Both the position numbers and the translations under genes were made by a program. A model generated the notes under the pieces. The model did no database searches and was not told the DNA's origin. It saw only the letters and a list, made by a program, of their open reading frames with translations. Shown piece by piece: positions 23,800 through 31,703 of a stretch of DNA of 64,000 nucleotides (position 1 is the first letter of the stretch; every line of letters starts with the position of its first letter). The DNA is from Pseudoramibacter alactolyticus (GTDB taxonomy: Bacteria > Bacillota > Clostridia > Eubacteriales > Eubacteriaceae), in NCBI RefSeq assembly GCF_050908235.1, contig NZ_CP194340.1, one strand, 5' to 3'.

Positions 23800-24819
23800 A
23801 TGGAAACACAATTTAAACCTGTTATGGCCATTACCATGGGCGATCCGGTCGGCATCGGCCCGGAAACGGTGATCGGGACGATGGTGGATCACGATATTCA
23901 TGTCTGCTGCAGGCCTTTTGTGATTGGCAGCGCGGCCGTGCTTGAAAAGGCGGCGGCCGTTTTAGGTAGAAGCGTTCAGTTTCGCCGGATCTCAGATCCT
24001 GGTGAAGCCGAATATACCTTCGGGGTTATCGACGTGATCGAAACCGGAGATTACGATACCGATACGCTTCAGTGGGGTATGGTTCAGCCATTGGCCGGAC
24101 AGATGGCCATCGACTTTATTATGAAATCCATCGAGCTGGGAATGGCCGGCAAGGTCGACGCGGTTTCGACGGCGCCGATCAACAAACAGGCGATCAAGCT
24201 GGTTGGCGTGAAGGAGCCGGGGCACACGGAAATTTACCAGAACGCGACCCATTCGCCCTACGCGCTGACCATGTTCTCCTGCCACAAGCTGCGGGTGTTT
24301 TTCGTCAGCCGGCACATGTCGCTGATCGACGCCGTGCATTTTGCGACCAAGGATGTTGTGCTCGATTATATTCGCAATATCGATAAGGAACTGCGCGGCG
24401 TCGGCATCGACTGCCCGCTGATTGCGGTGGCGGGCATCAATCCTCATAACGGCGATAACGGCTTGTTTGGCCGGGAAGAAATCGACGAAATCGGCCCGGC
24501 GGTCGAGGCGGCAAAAGCCGAAGGCATCAACGCCGTGGGCCCGATTCCCGCCGATTCGATCTTCAATATCGGGAAAAGCGGCAAATTTGACGCTATTTTG
24601 TCGGAATACCACGATCAGGGACACATTGCCTGCAAAACCCTCGATTTTGAAAAGTCGGTCACGATTACTTGGGGGCTGCCCTTTATCCGCGGATCGGTGG
24701 ATCACGGCACGGCCTTCGATATCGCCGGCAAGGGCATTGCGAACTGCGTCAGTCTGATCGAGTCGACCAAGGTGTGCGCGGAATATGCGATTCGCAAGCA
24801 CAGCCGGGCGGCGAAATAA
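23800..24819 (+). CDS. pdxA2: PdxA2-type 4-phospho-acid-sugar dehydrogenase (core copy)
   Basis: A 339-residue PdxA-family dehydrogenase with AITMGDPVGIGPETVIG, STAPINKQAIKLVG, the metal site VKEPGHTEIYQ, AGINPHNGDNGLFG, EYHDQGHIACK and SVDHGTAFDIAGKG. It is GC-rich, in contrast to the paralogue at 2.0 kb. It starts an operon of five genes with gaps below 45 bases: pdxA2, DUF1537 kinase, KdgT-type permease, YcxB-like protein and DeoR regulator. Expected reaction: NAD-linked oxidation of 4-phospho-threonate or -erythronate leading to dihydroxyacetone phosphate. Confidence 0.92.
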   Translation: METQFKPVMAITMGDPVGIGPETVIGTMVDHDIHVCCRPFVIGSAAVLEKAAAVLGRSVQFRRISDPGEAEYTFGVIDVIETGDYDTDTLQWGMVQPLAGQMAIDFIMKSIELGMAGKVDAVSTAPINKQAIKLVGVKEPGHTEIYQNATHSPYALTMFSCHKLRVFFVSRHMSLIDAVHFATKDVVLDYIRNIDKELRGVGIDCPLIAVAGINPHNGDNGLFGREEIDEIGPAVEAAKAEGINAVGPIPADSIFNIGKSGKFDAILSEYHDQGHIACKTLDFEKSVTITWGLPFIRGSVDHGTAFDIAGKGIANCVSLIESTKVCAEYAIRKHSRAAK

Positions 24820-24837
24820 TAAAACGAGGGGGATGAG

Positions 24838-26190
24838 ATGCCAAAAATAGGTGTGGTGGCCGATGATTTAACCGGGGCGACAACCACCGGCGTTTTGCTG
24901 GCCAGATCCAAGGCCAGGACGGCCGTGTTTTTTAACGTGGGTGAAGCCGAAGGCGCCGAGGACTTGTCGGCGCTCGACGCGGTTTTGATCAGCAGCAGCT
25001 CGCGGGCATTGGCGGCGGACGAGGCTTACGGCCGGGTGGCTGCGGCGACGGAAGCGCTCAAAAATATGGGGGTACGCTATTTTTCAAAGCGCATCGACAC
25101 AACGCTGCGCGGCGGGATCGGTGTCGAAATTGACGCGATGCTCGACCGTTTGCCCGAAGATACTTTGGCGGTGGTCGTGCCGGCGATGCCGCAGTCAAGA
25201 CGCATCATGGTCGGCGGTTTTTCGGTGATTGATAATGTGGCGCTGATCCGCACGCCGGTCGCGCAGGATGTGCGCACGCCGGTGACGGAAAACTATATTC
25301 CAAAGCTGATCGCAGGGCAAACCAAGCGTCGGACGGATTTGGTCACGCTGGAGACGGTGCTGGCGGGAGAAACAGCCATCAAAAAAGCGCTGGCAGGCAA
25401 AGCGGCGGCAGGCGCAAAAGTGATTCTGGCGGATGCCGTCGCCATCGAGGATATCGATGCGATCGCCCGGGCGGCCATCGCGCTGGGCCGGCCGATATTG
25501 GCGGTGGATCCCGGCCCGTTCACGGCGAAGCTGGCTTTCCACCGCGGCTTGACGGAGATCGAGCAGCCCAATATTCCGGATGTTCAGCCGGTATCCGGCA
25601 AGACCGTACTGATTGCCGCCGGCAGCGCGACACCGGTCACCAAGCGGCAGATGGCCGTTTTGTGTGAGGACGATCGCGTCGCGCATATCGAGGTGGATCC
25701 GCTGGCGCTGATTCACGGGGCGGAAACCGCGACGGCCGAAATCGCCCGGGCGGTCGAACAGACGGTCGCGCTTTTAAGGCAGCCCCGGCAGCCCCGGGCG
25801 ATTTTGCTGGAAACGGCGCTGCACGGCGATCTGCTGGATCTTGACGCGGAGGACCGGCGCCATGGATACGCCCGGGGCGTGAGCGCCAACTGCATCAACG
25901 CCGGGCTTGGCAGCATCATTGCGGAGACCCTGGCTCAGGCGGGCAGAGACAAGGTGGCGGGGCTTTACACCACCGGCGGGGATACCATGGTGAACGTGTG
26001 CTACCAAATGGGCGTCGGCTGCATTGAAGTCCGCGATTATGTGATCCCCCAGACGGATATCGGCTGCCTGACCGGTGCCTACGCCAGTCTGCCCATCGTC
26101 GGAAAGGGCGGCCTGACCGGCGACGATCAGATTGCGGGGAAGATTGTGGACCGCCTGTTTTTGGAAGCGGCGCGTCAAGGAGAACATTAA
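24838..26190 (+). CDS. dtnK: Four-carbon acid sugar kinase (DUF1537), intact
   Basis: A full-length 450-residue kinase with VVADDLTGATTTGVLL, SSSRALAADEAY, KRIDTTLRGGIG, VDPGPFTA and, in the C-terminal ATP domain, LYTTGGDTMVNVC and GKGGLTGDDQ. It phosphorylates the 4-hydroxyl of a tetronate; D-threonate is the commonest assignment for kinases next to PdxA2, but D-erythronate and others occur, so the symbol is provisional. It has the same role as the frameshifted kinase at 3.0-4.3 kb and could supply its activity. Confidence 0.9.
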   Translation: MPKIGVVADDLTGATTTGVLLARSKARTAVFFNVGEAEGAEDLSALDAVLISSSSRALAADEAYGRVAAATEALKNMGVRYFSKRIDTTLRGGIGVEIDAMLDRLPEDTLAVVVPAMPQSRRIMVGGFSVIDNVALIRTPVAQDVRTPVTENYIPKLIAGQTKRRTDLVTLETVLAGETAIKKALAGKAAAGAKVILADAVAIEDIDAIARAAIALGRPILAVDPGPFTAKLAFHRGLTEIEQPNIPDVQPVSGKTVLIAAGSATPVTKRQMAVLCEDDRVAHIEVDPLALIHGAETATAEIARAVEQTVALLRQPRQPRAILLETALHGDLLDLDAEDRRHGYARGVSANCINAGLGSIIAETLAQAGRDKVAGLYTTGGDTMVNVCYQMGVGCIEVRDYVIPQTDIGCLTGAYASLPIVGKGGLTGDDQIAGKIVDRLFLEAARQGEH

Positions 26191-26210
26191 TTGCACAGGA
26201 GAGAGGAAAA

Positions 26211-27263
26211 ATGGACAAAGAACAAACCAATCAGGAAAACAAACGGCGAGATTTTCAGATTCTCAAGAAGATGAGCGAGCTGCCGGGAGGCCTCGTCATT
26301 ATTCCGCTGGTCATCGCGGTGCTGCTGGCGACCTTTGTGCCGCAGTTTTTTAAGATCGGCGGTTACGTCACGGCGTTGTTTTACGAGGGCAACGCGTGCA
26401 TGATGGGATTTTTTCTGATCGTCTGCGGGTCGATGATCGATATCAAGCAGGTCGGGATGCCTCTTTACAAAGGCGTTACGATGACGGGCTTTAAATTTAT
26501 TCTCGGCGTACTGGTCGGACTGCTCGTCGGCAAATTGTGCGGTCCCGCCGGATTTTTGGGCATCGCGCCCTTCGTGTGGATTGCGGCGATCACCAATTCC
26601 AACGGCTCCTTATATATTTCGCTGTCCAGTCAGTTCGGAAACGCGACGGACACCGGCGCCATTTCGATCTTGTCGCTCAACGACGGGCCGTTCTTCACCT
26701 TGGTGGCCCTCGGCGCGACGGGGCTGGCCAATATTCCGCTGATGTCTCTCGTCGCGGTGCTGATTCCGCTGCTCGTCGGATTTGTCTGGGGCAATCTGGA
26801 CAGCCATTTCCGCGCGGCGTGCAAAACCGCGCAGCCCATCGTCACCTTCTTCATGACGATTTCGATCGGCGCCAAGACCGACATCAAGACGATTTTGACG
26901 GCGGGGGCTTCGGGGATCATCCTCGGTTTGATTTCGGCGGCGACGGCGGTGCTCTTCTTCTTCCTGATCAATCTGATTTTGCCCAGGAAAGAAAGAAACG
27001 CCATGGGGGCCGCCATCGGGACAACGGCGCTCAATTCGGCGATGACGCCGGCGGCCGTGGGCGAGGCCGATCCCGCCATGAAAAAATACACGGGTATCGC
27101 CACCGCCCAGTGTGCGACGGCATCCATCATCACGCTTTTCCTGTGCCCGTTTATCACGGCGGCCTTTGACCGGTACATGATGAAGCGACAGAAGGGCATT
27201 TATTCTCCCGAGGGCTGGGCCTATCAAAAAGGGCTTGAAACCATCGCGGACACGGCGCACTAA
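26211..27263 (+). CDS. 2-keto-3-deoxygluconate permease family transporter (KdgT-like)
   Basis: A 350-residue membrane protein with about ten helices. Typical KdgT features include LPGGLVIIPLVIAVLLATFVPQFF, TALFYEGNACMMGFFLIVCGSMID and AAITNSNGSLYISLSSQFG. KdgT members are proton symporters for sugar acids. Its place directly after the kinase (20-base gap) makes it the likely uptake system for the operon's tetronate substrate. Confidence 0.9.
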   Translation: MDKEQTNQENKRRDFQILKKMSELPGGLVIIPLVIAVLLATFVPQFFKIGGYVTALFYEGNACMMGFFLIVCGSMIDIKQVGMPLYKGVTMTGFKFILGVLVGLLVGKLCGPAGFLGIAPFVWIAAITNSNGSLYISLSSQFGNATDTGAISILSLNDGPFFTLVALGATGLANIPLMSLVAVLIPLLVGFVWGNLDSHFRAACKTAQPIVTFFMTISIGAKTDIKTILTAGASGIILGLISAATAVLFFFLINLILPRKERNAMGAAIGTTALNSAMTPAAVGEADPAMKKYTGIATAQCATASIITLFLCPFITAAFDRYMMKRQKGIYSPEGWAYQKGLETIADTAH

Positions 27264-27305
27264 ACGCGGACGGTTTCCCTTCGATGCGAAAGGGGGCACA
27301 GACGG

Positions 27306-27884
27306 ATGGACCAACCGATTAAAAATGAACCGATGGATGCGAAGGCCGTGGCCGAGGCGATTGATACCGGAAGGCCTTTGCCGGACATCGCGTTTCGCGT
27401 CCAGATGACGGTGCCGGCGCTCTTTGATTTTTATTTGTTTCACGCCTATTCCAAGGCGTCGGGCTTTGCCGCGAATGTGCTGGGGCTCGCCGTGGCGTTT
27501 GTCGGTGTTTTCCGGTATGTGAACGCCGGGATCGGCGCGGTGGCCTGCGGCCTTTATATTGCCGTGGCCATCGTCTTTCTGGGGTACACGCCGCTGACCC
27601 TGCAGTGGCGCGCGCGAAAAGCCATGCGCGAAAGCCGTTATCGTTTGCCGGTTCGGATGACATTTTCCGAAAAGTGTGGTATTATTGGCGAGCAGGGAAC
27701 AAACAGGAGGATCTATCCGTGGAGCGAGATGCGCCGAGCTGTGGTCACGCCGAAAACCATCGGCATTTACCTCGACAATGATGAGGCGATTGTGATTCCG
27801 AAGGGCGATTTCGGCGATCAGTTTGTCCCCGCATTTACGATGATCACCAGGCAATTAGGCCTGAAAAACGTCAGGATGCAATAA
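27306..27884 (+). CDS. YcxB-like membrane-associated protein
   Basis: A 192-residue protein with two central helices (about residues 57-95) and a C-terminal soluble domain (MTFSEKCGIIGEQGTNRRIYPWSEM, then a strand with IYLDNDEAIVIPKG) typical of the YcxB-like domain. Function is not known. It lies inside the acid-sugar operon, 42 bases after the permease and 12 before the regulator, so it is co-transcribed, but a role in the pathway is not evident. Confidence 0.7.
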   Translation: MDQPIKNEPMDAKAVAEAIDTGRPLPDIAFRVQMTVPALFDFYLFHAYSKASGFAANVLGLAVAFVGVFRYVNAGIGAVACGLYIAVAIVFLGYTPLTLQWRARKAMRESRYRLPVRMTFSEKCGIIGEQGTNRRIYPWSEMRRAVVTPKTIGIYLDNDEAIVIPKGDFGDQFVPAFTMITRQLGLKNVRMQ

Positions 27885-27896
27885 CAGGGGAAAAAG

Positions 27897-28670
27897 TTGG
27901 ACGAGAAAAAGATCAGAATTCTTCAAATGCTGCAGCAAAAGGGCCGGGTCAGCGTTAAGGAACTCAGCCGGGAACTGGCGTGTTCTGCGGTCACGGTCCG
28001 GACAAAGATCAAGGAGCTGAGCGAAGCGGGTCAGCTGATCCGCGTTCACGGCGGCGCCTTGCGCGCCGACGAAGGACAGGAAGATTTTGATCGGAAGTAT
28101 CATGGCCGGCATATTCATCAGCATGTGGCGGAGAAAAAAAGCATCGCGGCCTGTGCTTATCGCTACATCGAGGATCAGGACATCATCTTATTGGACGATT
28201 CGACCACCTGTTTTTATCTGGCCCTGTTCATTAAAGCGCACCCGGAAAAAAATGTGGCGGTTGTGACCAATTCGCTGGCCTCGGCCAATGAGCTGGCCAA
28301 CCTTTCGCACGTAGAGCTTTATATGATCGGCGGCAATGTCGGCGGTTTTTTGCCGGCGACGATGGGAGAATTGGCCGAAAAGAGCATTGCCGGCTTCAAG
28401 GTGGAGAAAGCCTTCATCGGTGTGCACAGCATCAATTTTGAGATCGGCCTGACATCCATCGCGGCGCCGCAGATGCAGATTAAGCAGGCGATCCTCCGGA
28501 CGGCGGACCAGGTGTATGTCCTGGCGGACAGCAGCAAATTCGGCAACGGTTATTTTTCGGTTATCTGCCCGATGGACGAGGTGCATCAGATCATCACCGA
28601 CAATCGCATTTCCGAAAGCAACCGCCAAAAGGCCGAGGCACTGCATATTCAGATGGTGATTGCCGAATAG
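27897..28670 (+). CDS. DeoR-family transcriptional regulator of the acid-sugar operon
   Basis: A 257-residue regulator with a DeoR N-terminal helix-turn-helix (KIRILQMLQQKGRVSVKELSRELACSAVTVRTKIKELSEAG) ending in HGGAL, and a C-terminal sugar-phosphate isomerase-like sensor domain (DDSTTCFYLAL, VVTNSLASANEL, IGGNVGGFLPATMG, LADSSKFG). Start is TTG at 27897. It probably senses a phosphorylated intermediate of the operon. Being the last gene, it is likely autoregulated. Confidence 0.92.
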   Translation: MDEKKIRILQMLQQKGRVSVKELSRELACSAVTVRTKIKELSEAGQLIRVHGGALRADEGQEDFDRKYHGRHIHQHVAEKKSIAACAYRYIEDQDIILLDDSTTCFYLALFIKAHPEKNVAVVTNSLASANELANLSHVELYMIGGNVGGFLPATMGELAEKSIAGFKVEKAFIGVHSINFEIGLTSIAAPQMQIKQAILRTADQVYVLADSSKFGNGYFSVICPMDEVHQIITDNRISESNRQKAEALHIQMVIAE

Positions 28671-28751
28671 TGGCCGGCATTAAAAAATAACTTTAACGAC
28701 AAAATATTTTTTGGTAAAGTATTAATTTATAATCTGAAGAATGCATCAAAT

Positions 28752-28838
28752 AGGGGGAGTCCGCTGGCGCGGGCTGAGAAAAAACCAGCAAGGTTTTGAC
28801 CCACAACCTGATTTGGATCATGCCAACGTAGGGAAAAA
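28752..28838 (+). ncRNA. TPP riboswitch upstream of thiD
   Basis: Elements in order: AGGGGGAGTCCG, GCGGGCTGAGAAA, GACCCACAACCTGATTTGG, ATCATGCCAACGTAGGGAA. They match the THI element. The last block has ATCATGCCAACG where ATAATGCCAGCG is most common. A terminator follows at 28854. Confidence 0.95.
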
Positions 28839-28853
28839 ATTGAAAAAATTTTT

Positions 28854-28885
28854 AACGCAGGCATGTGGGCGCCTGCGTTTTTTAA
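28854..28885 (+). terminator. Riboswitch-controlled terminator before thiD
   Basis: AACGCAGGC and GCCTGCGTT form a 9-bp stem followed by T residues, directly after the TPP aptamer. Confidence 0.88.
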
Positions 28886-28994
28886 TGGGCGGCCATGAAC
28901 CGATCAGGCGATAACTGCGGCGTGGGAGTCACCGTGCGCTGCGGGAAAGCTTTAGATGCGGCATCAAGAAGAGATGATTTTAAGGAGGCATTGC

Positions 28995-29807
28995 ATGAAA
29001 ATAGCATTGACGATCGCAGGCTCGGACACCGGCGGCGGCGCCGGTATCCAGGCGGATTTGAAGACGATGACCCTCAATGGGGTTTATGCGATGAGCGCCG
29101 TTACGGCGCTCACCGCCCAGAACACCACCGGCGTCACGGCCATCATGGACGTGACACCTGGCTTTCTTGGGCAGGAGCTCGACGCGGTTTTTACGGATAT
29201 TTTCCCCGACGCGGTGAAAATCGGCATGGTTTCGTCGGCGCGGCTGATTGCTGTGATCGCCGAGAAATTAAAAGCCTACCGGGCGCGGCATATCGTGCTC
29301 GATCCGGTGATGGTGGCGACTTCCGGCGCGAAGCTTTTGCAGGATGAGGCCATCGTCACGTTAAAGGCTGAATTGCTGCCTTTAGCCGAGGTGATCACCC
29401 CCAATATCCCTGAGGCACAGATTCTGGCCGAAATGCCCATCGAGACACCGGCCGCCATGGAACACGCCGCAGCGAAAATCGGCGAGCATTACGGCTGCGC
29501 TGTCCTGGTCAAGGGTGGCCATCGCGTAAACGACGCCAACGATCTGCTCTGGCAGGAGGGGCGATTGCGCTGGCTTAACGGGCGGCGCATCGACACCGCC
29601 AATGCCCATGGCACGGGCTGCACCTTGTCGTCGGCCATCGCGGCAAATCTGGCCAAGGGCTTTGCGCTGGCAGAATCGTCGGCGCGGGCCAAGGCTTACC
29701 TGGTTGGCGCGCTGGCGGACGGTCTCGATTTGGGGCAGGGCTTCGGCCCGATGAATCACGCCTTTGACATCAAGGCGGCGTATCGTGAGGAGGCCCCGGC
29801 TGAATGA
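28995..29807 (+). CDS. thiD: Hydroxymethylpyrimidine/phosphomethylpyrimidine kinase ThiD
   Basis: A 270-residue ribokinase-like enzyme that makes HMP pyrophosphate for thiamine synthesis. Motifs are IAGSDTGGGAGIQADLKTM, TALTAQNTTGV, VLDPVMVATSGAKLL, ITPNIPEAQIL, VLVKGGH and the C-terminal HGTGCTLSSAIAANLA. ATG at 28995 follows AAGGAGG and is preferred over an upstream in-frame ATG. Its stop overlaps the original start of the ruined cytX gene (ATGA). Confidence 0.95.
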   Translation: MKIALTIAGSDTGGGAGIQADLKTMTLNGVYAMSAVTALTAQNTTGVTAIMDVTPGFLGQELDAVFTDIFPDAVKIGMVSSARLIAVIAEKLKAYRARHIVLDPVMVATSGAKLLQDEAIVTLKAELLPLAEVITPNIPEAQILAEMPIETPAAMEHAAAKIGEHYGCAVLVKGGHRVNDANDLLWQEGRLRWLNGRRIDTANAHGTGCTLSSAIAANLAKGFALAESSARAKAYLVGALADGLDLGQGFGPMNHAFDIKAAYREEAPAE

Positions 29808-30387
29808 GTCAAAGGGAACCACCGGCTTTCAAAACGGCTTGATCTGGTTTGGTGCGGCGGTATCCATCGCCGAGATTTTAACGGGGACCTATTTTGCGCC
29901 GCTGGGTTTTGGCCGAGGGTTTCTGGCCATTGTCATCGGGCACGTTATCGGCTGCGGTCTTTTCTTTTTGGCGGGACTCATCGGCGGGTGTACTCGGCGC
30001 TCGGCCATGGAGACGGTGAAGATGAGTTTCGGATAGTGGGGCGGCCTGCTTTTCGCGGCGCTTAATGTGCTGCAGCTGGCAGGGTGGACAGCCATCATGA
30101 TTTACGATGGCGCCCAGGCGACCGGCGGCATTTTTGCCGTGGGGCATTGGGTGTGGTGCCTCGTGATCGGCGGGCAGATTGCGGATTTCTTTATTTTAAA
30201 GCGCGACCGTTGGGACGCGGCCGTCGACTGGCGAAGCCTTGCGATCTGGGCGGTGGGATTTGTGTCCTACCGGCTTTTGATGCGGGCGGATATTTCCGTG
30301 GGCAGTACCCTGCCGGCCATGGCGCTGACCATCGCCTTGTGTTGGGTCGTGCACCGGGCATCGGGCCGGCATCAGGCGCATCGATAA
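29804..30387 (+). pseudogene. cytX: Hydroxymethylpyrimidine transporter CytX, pseudogene
   Basis: The original ATG (29804) overlaps the thiD stop and begins MSQREPPAF. A frameshift within the next 30 bases moves the reading to QNGLIWFGAAVSIAEILTGT, the classical CytX start. A TAG at 30034-30036 stands where CytX has Gln (FG-stop-WGGLLFAALNVLQL). After GAQATGG the sequence jumps to the C-terminal CLVIGGQIADFFILKRDR, so roughly half of the usual 400 or so residues is deleted. Three independent lesions make this a clear pseudogene. The thiazole branch (thiW) survives elsewhere in the window. Confidence 0.9.
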
Positions 30388-30396
30388 ACAACCAAC

Positions 30397-30424
30397 TAAA
30401 AAAGCCGAAACAATGCTTCGGCTT
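30397..30424 (-). terminator. Minus-strand terminator
   Basis: AAGCCGAA and TTCGGCTT form an 8-bp stem; on the minus strand it is followed by a T run. It lies about 85 bases downstream of the IS remnant. Confidence 0.65.
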
Positions 30425-30508
30425 CAGACTGAAGACAAAGTGGGGGACTCGCGATTCCACTTTTCTGGTAATGTATTATTGCTAATCCGAGAAATTAAAA
30501 GCCTCTAA

Positions 30509-30883
30509 TCAGGCCATTCTTACTTCCCGTTTTGCCTTCATTAATAGATCTGTTCCTTGGAACCGACGTGTGTAATTCTTTCCAAGGGTCGAAAAATGCG
30601 GCACAGCATCGTACAAATCTAAATCCAGGAACTGTAGACCATGTTGGCCTTCAACGCTTTGATTGTCTGACGCCGGCTTGATACCATCAAGATATTGGAT
30701 AAAGGGAACCTTAATTAACGCAGCAGGATCGATACTGGGACGACCCATAGAATCGGAATATTTATCCTGGACCAACCCATAAGTGAAGGGCCAGTTAATT
30801 GCCTTGTCTACGTGCGCAACAACAAAAAAATCCACGGCTTTTACCGTGGACTTTGTCTGTAGTCTGAGACCATTGCCAAGCAA
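30509..30883 (-). mobile_element. IS1182-family transposase remnant
   Basis: A 124-codon minus-strand frame contains the N-terminal transposase region: VDKAINWPFTYGLVQDKYSD, MGRPSIDPAALIKVPFIQYLDGI, then a scrambled stretch, and DLYDAVPHFSTLGKNYTRRFQGTDL. The middle, normally reading like RQTIKEIEVNVAYRWFLGL, is corrupted. The catalytic domain and the element's ends are missing. The N-terminal residues before VDKAIN read through two hairpins and are not transposase-like. Confidence 0.75.
30824..30850 (-). terminator. Terminator downstream of the FMN-binding lipoprotein (minus strand)
   Basis: TCCACGG and CCGTGGA pair over a short loop. On the minus strand seven T residues follow. It serves ppaC and the lipoprotein gene. 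Confidence 0.75.
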
Positions 30884-30893
30884 TGGTCTTTTT
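30868..30893 (+). terminator. Plus-strand terminator-like hairpin
   Basis: GACCATTG and CAATGGTC form a perfect 8-bp stem with a five-base loop and a T5 run on the plus strand. Confidence 0.65.
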
Positions 30894-30904
30894 GTTTGCC
30901 GGTA

Positions 30905-31702
30905 TCACGGCTTGAAATTTTGGCGCTGCCTGCGGATGGCAGCTAAAGCGGCGTTGTAGTCGGCGAGCAGGCTGCGGTCGGCAGCGCTGTCGCTCACGGG
31001 GCTCAGCGTATTGCCGGCTTTGGCCGACTGCATCCAGCCGTCGAGTTGTTTGGTTTGCGCTTTGCTGAAACGGTGGGACTCGCCGTCCATGCGTTCCTGG
31101 AAGTGCAGCCGGGTGATACGGCCGTGCCGGTAGCGGATGCGCAGTTCGCAGGTAATGCCGGCGGCATTTGGCGAAGAAAGCGTCGCTGTGTAGGTGCGGG
31201 CGGGGGAAATGACGGCTGGCGAAGTGTCGGCGTCGGCGCTTTTGCGAAGGGCAGCCCGGGCGAGGCGGCGAAAGGTGCCGCTGGTCTCCGTCGCGCCGGT
31301 CACGGTGTCGACCTGGGGATCCTGATGTGCGATCAGATCGCGGATCAGCTGCTGGCGCAGGGCTGCGGTGCTTTGGATGGTTTTGTTTTTGAGCCAGGGC
31401 AGAGCGGATTCGGCCTTGGCGGCGCCGTCGGGCCTGCGTTCGGCAAAGATTGCCCGGGTGATGATGCCGTCGCGGACGGTGAGGATGAGCTGCTGGCCGA
31501 AGCCATGGGTGTCAGTGGTGTCGGTGACGGCCGCGTAACGCCCGTCGCGATAGTCAGATCGTTTTCCCGGGGAGATCACGCCGGCCTCGCGGTTGATGGG
31601 GCGGCTGCCCAGATGGATCGCGCTGCAGCCGGAGGCCGCGAGGCAAAGCGCGATAGCCGCGATGGCGGCGCACCATCGGCGCGCATAGTGGGCATGGCGC
31701 AT
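30905..31702 (-). CDS. FMN-binding domain lipoprotein
   Basis: A 265-residue protein with a signal peptide and lipobox (LAASGC, Cys at about residue 26). The region VDTVTGATETSGTF near residue 132 matches the FMN-bind domain and the D-x-x-TGAT flavin-attachment motif, so covalent FMN outside the membrane is likely. A second, less conserved half (AGITCELRIRYRHGRITRLHFQERMDG) looks like a related repeat. Such proteins take part in extracellular electron transfer or Rnf-like redox chains. It starts two bases after the ppaC stop, implying co-transcription. Confidence 0.8.
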   Translation of the reverse strand: MRHAHYARRWCAAIAAIALCLAASGCSAIHLGSRPINREAGVISPGKRSDYRDGRYAAVTDTTDTHGFGQQLILTVRDGIITRAIFAERRPDGAAKAESALPWLKNKTIQSTAALRQQLIRDLIAHQDPQVDTVTGATETSGTFRRLARAALRKSADADTSPAVISPARTYTATLSSPNAAGITCELRIRYRHGRITRLHFQERMDGESHRFSKAQTKQLDGWMQSAKAGNTLSPVSDSAADRSLLADYNAALAAIRRQRQNFKP

Positions 31703-31703
31703 G

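Noticed and set aside
26610..27854. 414-codon minus-strand open frame
   Set aside because: It is opposite the KdgT and YcxB-like genes and is rich in Arg and His, the usual shadow of GC-rich coding sequence.
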